This document shows, one piece after another, positions 18,132 to 26,520 of a stretch of 64,000 nt of DNA (position 1 is the first letter of the stretch; each line of letters opens with the position of its first letter). The stretch comes from Pseudomonadota bacterium (lineage in GTDB: Bacteria > Pseudomonadota > Alphaproteobacteria > Rhizobiales > Xanthobacteraceae): positions 1 through 64,000 of the forward strand of contig JAGXAJ010000003.1 in assembly GCA_018971625.1 (NCBI GenBank), given 5' to 3'. The translations under genes were made by a program, and so were the position numbers. The notes under the pieces are model-generated. The model had not been told where the DNA came from. It saw only the letters and a list, made by a program, of their open reading frames with translations, and searched no databases.

Positions 18132-19229
18132 CTATCTCACCGGCCAGTCCTCGGCGGTGATCGTCGCGGCATCGGCGCCGACGATTTCCGACAGCGAGTC
18201 GCGTCCGGTGCGTAGCAAGGTCGAGGCGAGATCGCTCTTGATGCTGTCGACCAGACCAAGGCCCTTGTAGACCAGCGATGAGTAAAGCTGGATCAGACTG
18301 GCGCCGGCGCGGATTTTCGTCAGGGCCGCGCCGCCGGTATCGATGCCGCCGACGCCGATCAGCGGAAACGCGCCTTCCACGCGCACATAGGTTTCCGCCA
18401 CCATCCGGGTTGACAATCGAAACAGTGGCCGTCCGGACAGCCCGCCGTGCTCGTGTGCCCGGTCCTGCTCACGCAAGCTCGATGGCCGTGCCAGCGTGGT
18501 ATTGGCCACGATCATGCCGTCGACCCTGCGCGAGCGCGCGATGTGCACGACGTCATCGAGTTCGGAAAGCCTGAGATCCGGCGCAATCTTGAGCAGCACC
18601 GGGGAATCGCCCGCGGTCTGCCGCACCTGCTCGCGCGCCTCGATGACTTTTGCCAGGAGATCGTCGAGCGCCGCTGCCTGCTGCAGGTTGCGCAGGCCCG
18701 GCGTGTTCGGCGACGATACATTGATGGTGAAATAGCTCGCAACGGGCGCGAAGGTCTCGATCAGCCTGACGTAATCGGCAGTCCGGTCGGCGCTATCCTT
18801 GTTGGCGCCGACATTGACGCCCACGATGCCGCCGTGATGTGCGCGCGCGGCGAGCCGTCGCAGCACCACTTCGGCGCCGTCATTGTTGAAGCCCATGCGA
18901 TTGATCACGGCCTCGTCGCGCTCCAACCGGAATAGCCGCGGTCGCGGGTTTCCGGCCTGCGGCTTCGGTGTCACCGAGCCGATTTCGACAAAGCCGAAGC
19001 CGAGTCGTAACAAGGCATCGGGCGCTTCCGCACTCTTGTCGAAACCCGCCGCCATGCCGACCGGATTGGGAAAGTTCAGGCCGAACGCCCGCACCGCCAA
19101 TTTCGGATCGTCCGGCCGTGACCGGATCGGTGGCAGCAGTTTCAGGCCCTGGATCGCCATCCGATGGGCGTCTTCCGGGTCGAACCAGCGCAGCAGCGGC
19201 AGCGAAAAGGCGTCAAAGGCGCGGATCAC
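18132..19229 (-). CDS. pyrD: Dihydroorotate dehydrogenase (quinone), class 2
   Basis: A 365-residue flavoprotein that oxidises dihydroorotate to orotate in pyrimidine synthesis, passing electrons to quinone at the inner membrane. FNFPNPVGMAAGFDKSAEA, the NVSSPNTPGLRNLQ motif with the class 2 catalytic serine, ANTTLARP, and IGVGGIDTGGAALTKIRAGA (FMN phosphate binding) are all present. The amphipathic N-terminus (ALRWFDPEDAHRMAIQGL-type) is the membrane-association helix of class 2 enzymes. Its start overlaps the stop of the DUF952 gene by four bases, so both are one operon. Confidence 0.96.
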   Translation of the reverse strand: MIRAFDAFSLPLLRWFDPEDAHRMAIQGLKLLPPIRSRPDDPKLAVRAFGLNFPNPVGMAAGFDKSAEAPDALLRLGFGFVEIGSVTPKPQAGNPRPRLFRLERDEAVINRMGFNNDGAEVVLRRLAARAHHGGIVGVNVGANKDSADRTADYVRLIETFAPVASYFTINVSSPNTPGLRNLQQAAALDDLLAKVIEAREQVRQTAGDSPVLLKIAPDLRLSELDDVVHIARSRRVDGMIVANTTLARPSSLREQDRAHEHGGLSGRPLFRLSTRMVAETYVRVEGAFPLIGVGGIDTGGAALTKIRAGASLIQLYSSLVYKGLGLVDSIKSDLASTLLRTGRDSLSEIVGADAATITAEDWPVR

Positions 19230-19570
19230 GGGGCAAGCTCCGGAATGTCGTGAGTGCCGTCGGATCGTGTGCGCATATGGTGCACGTCCACGACCGCGCC
19301 AAGGCGGAGTTCACCATAGAGATGCGGAAACAGTTCGTCGTTGCGCGAGCGCTCCCAGCGCAGCGCCTCGCCAAGCGCGTCGGCATCGACACGGATCAGG
19401 AACAGCCCGGTCTGGCCGGAGAAATGCTTTTTTGCGGTCTCTGCGACCTGAGACGCGGTCGAGAAATGGATAAAGCCGTCGCGCGCATCATCGGCGCTAC
19501 CCCGATACACCCCCCGCCGCTCAGCCTCGTGCCAGGCCGAAGCCGGACAAATCTTGTAGATGCTGCGCAC
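19226..19570 (-). CDS. DUF952 family protein
   Basis: A 114-residue protein matching DUF952: IYKICPASAWHEAE at the start, GFIHFSTASQVAETAKKHF in the middle, LLIRVDADALGEALRWE, and LFPHLYGEL. Conserved His and aspartate positions suggest an enzyme-like ADP-ribosyltransferase-type fold, but its function is unknown. It is translationally coupled to pyrD downstream, a common pairing in this group of bacteria. Confidence 0.9.
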   Translation of the reverse strand: MRSIYKICPASAWHEAERRGVYRGSADDARDGFIHFSTASQVAETAKKHFSGQTGLFLIRVDADALGEALRWERSRNDELFPHLYGELRLGAVVDVHHMRTRSDGTHDIPELAP

Positions 19571-19732
19571 GTCTCTTTCGCGTCCTGCTTACCGCTTGAG
19601 AAAGTTCGGGAGCCGGCCGCGACCGTATCGGCGGCAACCGTCCACTTCAAGGGTAGCTTCCAGCCCTGCAGGCTGATTGTGTAAACGCCACGCTTGGGGT
19701 TAATTCTTTGGCCTTTTGAACCGGCAGAACCG

Positions 19733-20320
19733 ATGGCCAGATTTCCCAAATCGCGGGCGCTCGCCCATGCGCCGAGGCGGACCGCACCCACAGTTCTGAC
19801 AGATGTCTTGCCGCAAGACGTCTTGTCCGATGTGTTGCGGACTTCCCTGCGCGCCGTACTCTGCGGCACGGCGGTCGGTAATGCGTCGGCCAAGGCCGGC
19901 GCCTACTATGCCCACAAGCAGAACAAGTTCTGGAAGATTCTGCACGAGACCGGGCTGACGCCCACGCGATTGCAGCCGCAGCAATATCGCGAGTTGCTCC
20001 ATCACGGCATCGGCCTCACCGATTTCGTCAAGACGCATTCCGGCATGGACCACCAGATCCCGCTGTCGGAACTCGTCGAGGAGTCGCGAACGCGCCTGCA
20101 CGCCGCGATACTCAAATTCCGCCCGGCGTTCCTGGCGTTTACCAGCAAGACCGGCGGCCAGAAATTTCTCGGCGGACCGCGCGCCTATGGCGAACAAGCC
20201 GAGCGGATCGGCGACACACGAATCTGGATTTTGCCGTCGACCTCCGGCGCGGCCAACGGCAGCTGGCGTCCGGAAGTGTGGCATAGCTTTGCGGATGAGG
20301 TGAGAGCCGTGACAAGATAA
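19733..20320 (+). CDS. mug: Mismatch-specific (G:T/U) DNA glycosylase, Mug type
   Basis: A 195-residue uracil/thymine DNA glycosylase of the Mug family. GTAVGNASAKAGAYYAHKQN corresponds to the active-site loop that in E. coli Mug carries asparagine; here GTAVGNASA occupies it. FWKILHETGLTPTRL and the late STSGAANGSW motif are also family features. The enzyme excises uracil, ethenocytosine or thymine from mispairs with guanine. The start MARFPKSRALAH is 13 codons inside the track ORF. The gene converges on lysK across 43 bp. Confidence 0.88.
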   Translation: MARFPKSRALAHAPRRTAPTVLTDVLPQDVLSDVLRTSLRAVLCGTAVGNASAKAGAYYAHKQNKFWKILHETGLTPTRLQPQQYRELLHHGIGLTDFVKTHSGMDHQIPLSELVEESRTRLHAAILKFRPAFLAFTSKTGGQKFLGGPRAYGEQAERIGDTRIWILPSTSGAANGSWRPEVWHSFADEVRAVTR

Positions 20321-20329
20321 CGCACGCCA

Positions 20330-20359
20330 CCTTCTCTTCTCCCATCGGGGGAAAAGGAA
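20330..20359. terminator. Possible bidirectional terminator
   Basis: CTTCTCTTCTCCC-ATC-GGGGGAAAAGGAAAG forms an imperfect stem between the converging mug and lysK genes. It also resembles half of the CCTCTCCC-type palindromic repeat, so it may be a repeat recruited as a terminator. Confidence 0.4.
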
Positions 20360-20363
20360 AGCA

Positions 20364-21986
20364 TCATGCCGACCGCGCCAGTGCGCCGTCGATCATGGCA
20401 ACCGCATTGGCCAACCCGTAGACCGCGACGAACGAGCCGAAGCGCGGGCCTTTTTCCTGGCCAAGCAGCACCTGGTAGAGCATGTTGAACCAGTCGAGCG
20501 AAACGCCGGGGCGGCCGTCCTTGCCCTTTTTGACAGGATCGAGAAACGGCTCGCGGCGGCCGATCTCGTAAACCACATTCTGAATGTCTTCGGCCAATGA
20601 ATTTGCGGGCAGTTGCGACAGCGCGTCGCGCAGATCCTGCAGCGCGGCGCGTTCGCTCTCGGTCGGTTCGCGGAACTTCTTGGTTGGCGCGACGAAGTCC
20701 CGATAATAGTTGATGGCATAGCCGACCATCGCATCGAGCTTGGGATGGGTCTCTGGCGTGACGCCGGGGCGATAGCGTCCGATGAAACCCCAAAGCGTCG
20801 CAGCATTCTCCGCGTTCGACGACGACACCAGCGTCAGCAGCAACTGGAACGTGACCGGCATATCGGCCGCCGGCGGATGGCTGGCATGAATGTGCCAGAC
20901 CGGGTTGGCCAGTTGCTGCCTGGCGTCCTGCCGCGGAAAACCATCGAGGAATTGCTGGTAGTCGTCAACATTGCGCGGAATCACATCAAAGTACAGGCGC
21001 TTGGCCGACTTCGGCTCCCGATACATGAACAGCGACAGTGATTCCGGCGAGGCATAGCGCAGCCATTCGTCGATCGTCAGGCCATTGCCCTTCGACTTGG
21101 AAATCTTCTGACCCTTGTCGTCGAGGAACAGTTCGTAGTTAAAGCCTTCCGGCGGCGTGCCGCCGAGCGCCGCGCAGATCTTGCCCGACAGCTTCACCGA
21201 ATCGATCAGATCCTTTCCGGCCATTTCATAGTCAATGCCGAGCGCGGTCCAGCGCATCGCCCAATCTGGCTTCCATTGCAGCTTGCAATGCCCGCCAGTG
21301 ACCGGCAGCGTGACCCGCTCCCTGGTCTCGGGATCGTCATAGGAAATGGTGCCGGCCTTCGCATCGTGCTCGGTGACCGGCACATAGAGCACTACGCCAG
21401 TGCGCGGACAGATCGGCAGGAACGGCGAATAGGTGGTGGCGCGTTCCTCGCGCAACGACGGCAACATGATCGCCATCACGGCATCCAGCCGCTCCAGCAC
21501 CTTGAGCAGCGTGGCGTCGAACCGTCCCGACTTGTAGTAGTCGGTCGAGCTTGCGAATTCGTAGTCGAACCCGAAGGTGTCGAGGAAGGCGCGCAGCCGC
21601 GCGTTGTTGTGGGCGCCAAAACTGCCATGGGTGCCGAACGGATCCGGCACCGCGGTCAGGGGCTTGCCGAGATGCTTTTCCAGCATCTCCTTGTTGGGCA
21701 CGTTGTCCGGTACCTTGCGCAGCCCGTCCATATCGTCGGAGAACGCAATCAGGCGCGTCTTGATCTTCTCTTCGGTCAGCACGCGAAAGGCATGGCGCAC
21801 CATGGTGGTGCGCGCGACCTCGCCGAAAGTACCGATATGCGGCAGGCCGGAGGGGCCATAGCCGGTCTCGAACAGCACCTCGTCCTTGGGTTTCCTCTTC
21901 AGCCGCGCAACGATCTGCTTTGCCTGTTCAAACGGCCAGGCATTGGATTGCTCGGCGAGCGAGCGCAGATCGTTGGGATTGGACAT
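20364..21986 (-). CDS. lysK: Lysine--tRNA ligase, class I
   Basis: A 540-residue class I lysyl-tRNA synthetase, the archaeal-type enzyme used by many alphaproteobacteria. [19 protein letters not shown] holds the HIGH-type signature and [12 protein letters not shown] the KMSKS signature. The alpha-helix-cage C-terminal anticodon-binding domain fills the last 180 residues. It attaches lysine to tRNA-Lys in the cytoplasm. Length and motifs are complete, and the gene stands alone, followed by the converging mug gene. Confidence 0.96.
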   Translation of the reverse strand: MSNPNDLRSLAEQSNAWPFEQAKQIVARLKRKPKDEVLFETGYGPSGLPHIGTFGEVARTTMVRHAFRVLTEEKIKTRLIAFSDDMDGLRKVPDNVPNKEMLEKHLGKPLTAVPDPFGTHGSFGAHNNARLRAFLDTFGFDYEFASSTDYYKSGRFDATLLKVLERLDAVMAIMLPSLREERATTYSPFLPICPRTGVVLYVPVTEHDAKAGTISYDDPETRERVTLPVTGGHCKLQWKPDWAMRWTALGIDYEMAGKDLIDSVKLSGKICAALGGTPPEGFNYELFLDDKGQKISKSKGNGLTIDEWLRYASPESLSLFMYREPKSAKRLYFDVIPRNVDDYQQFLDGFPRQDARQQLANPVWHIHASHPPAADMPVTFQLLLTLVSSSNAENAATLWGFIGRYRPGVTPETHPKLDAMVGYAINYYRDFVAPTKKFREPTESERAALQDLRDALSQLPANSLAEDIQNVVYEIGRREPFLDPVKKGKDGRPGVSLDWFNMLYQVLLGQEKGPRFGSFVAVYGLANAVAMIDGALARSA

Positions 21987-22036
21987 CCAGGAAAAGTCTC
22001 CGAAGTCAGAGAACTGACATAGCTACAATATAGCGG

Positions 22037-22110
22037 TCATTGCGAGCGAAGCGAAGCAATGCAGGACCACAAGAAAAACCGGATTGCTCGTCGCGCTCCT
22101 CGCAATGACG
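22037..22110. repeat. Intergenic inverted repeat
   Basis: GTCATTGCGAGCGAAGCGAAGCA and, further on, the complementary GCTCCTCGCAATGAC form a long imperfect hairpin between lysK and the binding-protein gene. This is a familiar dispersed intergenic palindrome type in alphaproteobacteria. Confidence 0.6.
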
Positions 22111-22122
22111 GAAACATTCGAC

Positions 22123-23046
22123 TTAGAAGGGACTGACCGAGAAATAATGCAGCCACAGGTCGGTGTAGCGACCTTTTTCCCAGACCCGGAACAGCGCCCA
22201 GTTCAAGGCCTGGCGCAGCAGATCGTTGCCCTTGCGCACGGCGATGCCGATACCTTCGCCGAAATAGCGGCTCTCGACGAACGGGCCGCCGGAAAATGCG
22301 CAGCAATCGCCGGAGTCGGTGCCGCTGATCCAGAACGCCAGCGAAATGGCGTCTCCGAAAATGAAGTCGACCTCGCCGCGGCGCAACGCCAGCCGCAGCG
22401 CCTCGTCATTGGGATAGGGATGCAACTCGGCGTCGGTGAACATCGCCTTCAGATAGGCTTCATGCGCCGAGCCTGCGATGACGCCTACTTTCTTGCCCTC
22501 GAGATATTCCGGGCGCACCTCCGCCATTACCGCATCCTTGCGCGATACGAAGCGCGCCGCTGCCCGGTAATAGGGATCGGTGAAATCGACTTTCGTGCGC
22601 AGCTGCGGCGTTACCGCGAGCGAGGCGATGATGGCGTCACCGCGGTTGCTGCTCAGCGCATCGATCAAAGTCTCGAACCGCCGCATCTGGACGGTGCAGC
22701 TGATCTTGATCTCATCGCACAGCGCGCGCGCGAGATCGACGTTGAAGCCCGCCGGGTTGCCATCGGCCCCTGTGAAGTTGAATGGCGGATAGTCAGTTTC
22801 GGTCAGAAACCGGATCACGGTCAGGCGCGACAGGTCCGGCCGCTCCGGGCGCCGCCTCGGGTCCCAGAAGCCGGGCACCGCCTGGGGCGCGGCTTCGGCC
22901 CCGGGTTTGGGCGCAGTTTGCGCCTGGGCCTGCACCACGCCGCCGCCCAGACCGGCTGCCAACATTATCCCGGCCACGGCCAGCATGGTCCGGACGAGCC
23001 CTGACACAAAGACATGACGCGGCAAGATGATGGTTTGTCTGGGCAT
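22123..23046 (-). CDS. ABC transporter substrate-binding protein, family 3
   Basis: A 307-residue periplasmic binding protein. A signal peptide occupies the first 40 residues (MLAVAGIMLAAGLGGGVVQAQAQ). The mature part starts with a proline-rich stretch and then shows the polar amino-acid binding fold: RFLTETDYPPFNFTGADGNPAGFNVDLARA, followed by SNRGDAIIASLAVTPQLR and the hinge KVGVIAGSAHEAYL. The ligand is probably an amino acid or similar small polar compound. No permease or ATPase neighbours it here, so it may be an orphan receptor or serve a distant transporter. Confidence 0.9.
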   Translation of the reverse strand: MPRQTIILPRHVFVSGLVRTMLAVAGIMLAAGLGGGVVQAQAQTAPKPGAEAAPQAVPGFWDPRRRPERPDLSRLTVIRFLTETDYPPFNFTGADGNPAGFNVDLARALCDEIKISCTVQMRRFETLIDALSSNRGDAIIASLAVTPQLRTKVDFTDPYYRAAARFVSRKDAVMAEVRPEYLEGKKVGVIAGSAHEAYLKAMFTDAELHPYPNDEALRLALRRGEVDFIFGDAISLAFWISGTDSGDCCAFSGGPFVESRYFGEGIGIAVRKGNDLLRQALNWALFRVWEKGRYTDLWLHYFSVSPF

Positions 23047-23174
23047 TACCGACGGCGTGTTGAAAGTTCGAGGGCCTTATAGACCATCCGGCCGAGAACG
23101 CGAATGCGTTCGGCCGCGCCAGCCCAAGAAGCTTACAAGAAGCTTAGGAGGCGGAGAGCAAGGGAGCTCCGGTC

Positions 23175-23762
23175 TCAGAGGTAATGTTTGAGGTCGGCTG
23201 CCGCTTCTTCGGGTTTGCGGTTGAGATTGAACGGCGACACGAATTTGCCGTTGCGATCCATCAGATAGATCAGCGCGGTATGGTCCATGGTGTAGTCGCC
23301 GTCCTTCAGCGGCACCTTGTGGGCATAGACCCGGTAATCGGCGATCACCTTCGCCACCTGGTCCGGTGTGCCGGTCAGGCCTTTCACATGCGGGTCGAAG
23401 CTCGACAGATAGTCCTTCATCGCCGCGCGGGTGTCGCGCTCGGGATCGACCGAGATGAAATAGGCATTGACGCGATCGGCGTCCTTGCCCATCGCCCGCA
23501 GCACCTCGGACATCTCGAACAGCGAGGTCGGGCAGACGTCGGGGCAATGGGTAAAGCCGAAGAAGATCAGCGTCGGGCGACCGAGCAGGTTCTTTTCGGT
23601 CACGGTCTGGCCGCTCTGGTCGGTGAGTTGGAACGGGCCGCCGATGCCGGCCGGCGCCGCAGCATTCCGCAATCCGCCAAATGCCCACAGCATCAGTACC
23701 AAGCCAATGACCACGCTCGCGGAGAAGGCGCCAACAATGACCAGCGGGCGTGTCCGATTCAT
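23175..23762 (-). CDS. SCO family copper chaperone protein
   Basis: A 195-residue thioredoxin-fold protein with an N-terminal membrane anchor (LVIVGAFSASVVIGLVLMLWAFG). The copper ligands are both visible: the CPDVCP pair in FFGFTHCPDVCPTSLFE and the histidine in YTMDHTALIYL. SCO proteins help build the Cu-A site of cytochrome c oxidase and act in the periplasm. The track ORF has 78 extra upstream codons that belong to a different small gene; MNRTRPLVIVG with AGGGAATTCAGG upstream is the start. Confidence 0.92.
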   Translation of the reverse strand: MNRTRPLVIVGAFSASVVIGLVLMLWAFGGLRNAAAPAGIGGPFQLTDQSGQTVTEKNLLGRPTLIFFGFTHCPDVCPTSLFEMSEVLRAMGKDADRVNAYFISVDPERDTRAAMKDYLSSFDPHVKGLTGTPDQVAKVIADYRVYAHKVPLKDGDYTMDHTALIYLMDRNGKFVSPFNLNRKPEEAAADLKHYL

Positions 23763-23784
23763 CCTGAATTCCCTCAAAATACCG

Positions 23785-23996
23785 TCAAAGGCAGGCCGAG
23801 AAGCCTGCCGGGCGGTCTCGAAAAAAGCGGCCGTGCCGTGGTGGAACCACAGCAGCAGCGTCCCGAGCAACGCAGCCACACCAACGCCAACACCGCCCAT
23901 TGCAATGACCTGCGCGACCCAGCGAGGCGTTGGCGGATACTTGCCGCGACGTACTGTAGAACGGCGCCATGCGTGCAGGTCTCGATGAGCAGGCAT
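23785..23996 (-). pseudogene. Small membrane protein gene ahead of SCO, apparently frameshifted
   Basis: The segment upstream of SCO encodes GKYPPTPRWVAQVIAMGGVGVGVAALLGTLLLWF-type sequence: a short basic tail and one membrane helix, then FHHGTAAFFE. In this frame it runs on without a stop into SCO. A one-base shift near 23810 would give the ending AGFSACL and a stop at 23785, leaving a normal 22-bp gap to SCO. I read it as a separate 65-70 aa membrane protein with a one-base lesion; the alternative is an N-terminal extension of SCO. Confidence 0.4.
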
Positions 23997-24135
23997 CGGC
24001 CGGCCGGCGGCTGCCGGCTAGCGAGATTATCCGTTCAGATAGAGCCAGTTAAGCCGGCCGGCAAGCGTCCTGCGCCTGCGTCCGATCACGTCATGCTGAA
24101 GACGGCTCCAGGCGGCGGCTTGCCTTGGTGCGGGG

Positions 24136-24186
24136 AGGCTTAATGCGAAGAGGCTTAATGCGAAGAGGCTTAATGCGAAGAGGCTT
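24136..24186. repeat. 15-bp tandem repeat at the 3' end of the next gene
   Basis: The unit AGGCTTAATGCGAAG is repeated three times exactly, with a partial fourth copy. On the minus strand each unit encodes ASSH and a TAA stop, so the downstream gene ends in stacked identical stop modules. Confidence 0.9.
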
Positions 24187-24625
24187 GGGCGTCGAGATAA
24201 CAGGGCTTGTACATGCTCATCAACTGCTTGCCATGCAGGAAGATCATATGCGGGGTCAGCCCGCCACGCGCGGTAATCCAGCGCTTCACCGCCGGCGGAT
24301 ACATCGAATACAGCATCTGAGTTGCTTCGGGGTTGGTTACGGCGCGGCCGTTGGCGCCGAAATCCCACGCCGCGTGGAACCCGAGATTGGCATGCGAGGT
24401 CACGCAAATCTTGTCATGCGGCACCGCGCCGAGGACGATGGTGCAGGCAGAGGCGCACAGGCCGTCGATGATCACGGTCTGGCCCGAACTGCGCAAGCCT
24501 TGATATTTATCGACATAGGTTCCGATCCGGCCACCACGATCCTCACCGATGCGAACCACCGCATGGCTTGCGCCGACTCCCGCCAGCAGGAGAACCGCCG
24601 CGAGCAACCCCGTCACCAGCTTCAT
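24170..24625 (-). CDS. Exported protein with ClpP/crotonase-like serine motif
   Basis: A 151-residue protein with a signal peptide (MKLVTGLLAAVLLLAGVGASHA) and then YQGLRSSGQTVIIDGLCASACTIVLGAVP. The segment GLCASACTIVLG resembles the nucleophile-serine turn of periplasmic ClpP-like proteins, and VTSHANLGFHAAWDF is the usual partner. Catalysis is not demonstrated. The track start is 12 codons earlier, but MKLVTG gives a proper signal sequence. The last residues (QASSH) are encoded by the tandem repeat. Confidence 0.7.
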   Translation of the reverse strand: MKLVTGLLAAVLLLAGVGASHAVVRIGEDRGGRIGTYVDKYQGLRSSGQTVIIDGLCASACTIVLGAVPHDKICVTSHANLGFHAAWDFGANGRAVTNPEATQMLYSMYPPAVKRWITARGGLTPHMIFLHGKQLMSMYKPCYLDAQASSH

Positions 24626-24661
24626 CTTCCAGCCCCAGTCCAAAAACCTGTCGAACCCCAA

Positions 24662-25177
24662 ATCCGATCATCTTCGGTGATGCATCGTCACCGTGTTGCG
24701 AGATCGGGTTTTTGTCCAGATGGCGAGGCTTGCTCAAAACAAATTCAAATGAAGTGTTGCAAGCCCGCTGCACCCTGAAGTCGAGCGGTCCCAAACTGGA
24801 ACAGCAAGCGCGCCGGTCGCAACGTCGATCACATCACCTGGCCACACCAGGAACCGTTTGTCATTGACCATCGGCAATGTCGCAGGCTTCGATCCTGAAG
24901 GATTGGAAAGGCGCGGCCGAGGCGCGGGGCGCAAGCCCATGAGTTCGCGGCCGGCGAGAAACGTAGCCGGGTGCGCGCGATCAGGCAGCATATTTTTCCC
25001 GGCGGCCGGTCGGGCCGAACGCCGCGGCCATGACGCGATGAGCCATGGCAATTCGGAGCTGCTGTGTCGTGTCATCTGGGGTACCGGCCCCGGCGCGGTC
25101 GAGCCTTCGAGCGCCCCGCAGTGGCGGGCGGCGCATCGGCGCGCTAAGTAACCGGCGGCACATCCCTGGAGAAAAGC
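24662..25177. other. Stretch without a supported gene
   Basis: ORFs on both strands cover this region but none shows a recognisable family, signal peptide or convincing ribosome site. The minus-strand frame around 24760-24900 has somewhat protein-like composition and could be a remnant. Confidence 0.4.
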
Positions 25178-25528
25178 ATGACCATTCAACGTTTCGAAAC
25201 CGGGCCGCGCATGAGCCAGGTCGTCGTCCATGGCGACACCATCTATCTCGCGGGCATCGTCGCCAACACAACGGCCGGTGAAAGCGTCACCAGGCAGACG
25301 CAGGAGGTGCTTTCGATCATCGACAGCCATCTGGCGAAGGCGGGAAGCGACAAATCGAAGCTGCTGACGGCGACGATCTACCTTACCGACATGAAGAGAT
25401 TCGCGGAGATGAACGCCGTGTGGGACGGCTGGGTGTCGGCGGGAAATACCCCGGCGCGCGCCACCGTCGAGGTCAAGCTCGCCGCGCCGAAATACGCCGT
25501 CGAGATCATGGTGACCGCGGCGCGGTAG
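25178..25528 (+). CDS. RidA/YjgF family enamine deaminase
   Basis: A 116-residue RidA-family protein: VVVHGDTIYLAGIVA, QTQEVLSIIDSHLAKAGSDKS, ATIYLTDMKRFAEMNAVW, and TPARATVEVKLAAP, where the arginine is the family's key residue for the imine/enamine carboxylate. Canonical members hydrolyse reactive 2-aminoacrylate-type intermediates; this one has a slightly divergent N-terminus and may have another substrate. GGAGAAAAGC precedes the ATG. It stands alone between a signal-less gap and the sigma factor gene. Confidence 0.9.
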   Translation: MTIQRFETGPRMSQVVVHGDTIYLAGIVANTTAGESVTRQTQEVLSIIDSHLAKAGSDKSKLLTATIYLTDMKRFAEMNAVWDGWVSAGNTPARATVEVKLAAPKYAVEIMVTAAR

Positions 25529-25657
25529 CCTGTCGAACCCTGCTCGCTTTGACAGCCGAAGTCGTCGACGGGGCGGAAACCATGCCGGCGATTTTTCCAT
25601 CGATTCCTTCGATTTTCGGGCTAAGTTAACCTCAAATCGGCCTGGCAATAGCCAGCG

Positions 25658-25687
25658 GGAACCTGTTTGCCGCTGCGCCATCTAACC
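25658..25687 (+). promoter_or_regulatory. Predicted ECF promoter of the sigma factor gene
   Basis: GGAACC, a 15-base spacer, then CATCTAACC, 36 bp before the proposed ATG. The same arrangement (GGAACC-N15-CATCCAACC) lies ahead of the DUF4142 gene, pointing to autoregulation. Confidence 0.7.
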
Positions 25688-25723
25688 GGACACCCGTTCA
25701 GCGCCACCGGATGGAGCCCCAGG

Positions 25724-26422
25724 ATGAGCCCCGCACAGACATCTCAAATCGCCCCGGCCTCCGCCCCGACGGCCGATGCGGACCTGGTCCGTCGCGCCAT
25801 CGCGCGGGACGAGGCGGCGGTCCGCTCGATCATGCAGGCCAACAACCGCAGGCTTTACCGGCTCGCCCGCGGCATCCTGCGCAACGACAGCGAGGCCGAG
25901 GATGTCGTGCAGGACACCTATGTGCGCGCGTTCACGCATCTGGAGAGTTTTCGCGGTGACTCCAGCCTCTCGACCTGGCTGTCACGCATTGCCATGAACG
26001 AGGCGCTGGGCCGGCTGCGCCGGCAGCGGCCGAACGTCGATATTGACAATCTGGCGCCCGGCGCGCTGGAAGCGCAAATCATCCAATTCCCTCTCTCGGC
26101 GGCTGTCGAAGATCCGGAAAAATCCATGGCACAACGTGAAATCCAGCGTGTCGTCGAGCACGCGATCGACGAACTACCCGAAGCTTTCCGCATCGTCTTC
26201 ATCACCCGCGTGATCGAGGGGATGAATGTCGAGGAAACCGCCGAGATATTGGCGTTGAAGCCGGAGACCGTGAAAACCAGGCTGCACCGCGCCCGCACCA
26301 TGCTGCGCGAGAATGTCGAGAAGAAAATCGGGCCCGTGGTGATCGAAGCCTTTCCGTTTGCCGGCAAGCGCTGCGAACGGCTGACGGAAGCGGTGCTGAA
26401 AAAACTCGGCTTCCCCGCATAA
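25724..26422 (+). CDS. ECF RNA polymerase sigma factor
   Basis: A 232-residue group 4 sigma factor. Region 2 is clear (RLYRLARGILRNDSEAEDVVQDTYVRAF, then SLSTWLSRIAMNEALGRLRR). Region 4 follows (LPEAFRIVFITRVIEGMNVEETAEILALKPETVKTRLHRART). A C-terminal extension of about 30 residues (FPFAGKRCERLTEAVLKKLG) follows region 4. No anti-sigma gene adjoins it; the C-terminal tail might have a sensing role, which is speculation. MSPAQTSQIAP is preferred to the track start because the predicted promoter overlaps the earlier codons. Downstream DUF4142 and cupredoxin genes share its promoter signature. Confidence 0.93.
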   Translation: MSPAQTSQIAPASAPTADADLVRRAIARDEAAVRSIMQANNRRLYRLARGILRNDSEAEDVVQDTYVRAFTHLESFRGDSSLSTWLSRIAMNEALGRLRRQRPNVDIDNLAPGALEAQIIQFPLSAAVEDPEKSMAQREIQRVVEHAIDELPEAFRIVFITRVIEGMNVEETAEILALKPETVKTRLHRARTMLRENVEKKIGPVVIEAFPFAGKRCERLTEAVLKKLGFPA

Positions 26423-26428
26423 TCTTTA

Positions 26429-26458
26429 GGAACCTTTCGGCGCGCGCCCCATCCAACC
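26429..26458 (+). promoter_or_regulatory. Predicted ECF promoter of the DUF4142-cupredoxin pair
   Basis: GGAACC-N15-CATCCAACC, identical in spacing and nearly in sequence to the element ahead of the sigma factor gene, and 62 bp before the DUF4142 ATG. Confidence 0.7.
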
Positions 26459-26520
26459 TGTGTTGCAATCAATGCCCCGGCGGCTTCGGTCCCGGCGCCA
26501 CAGGACAGGAGCGTCAAAAC

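Noticed and set aside
24849-24876. Third ECF-type promoter (GGAACC ... CATCGG)
   Set aside because: Spacer is 13 rather than 15 and the -10 part does not match CATCnAACC.
24734-25681. 315-aa minus-strand ORF
   Set aside because: Lies antisense to the RidA gene; no ribosome site or known family.
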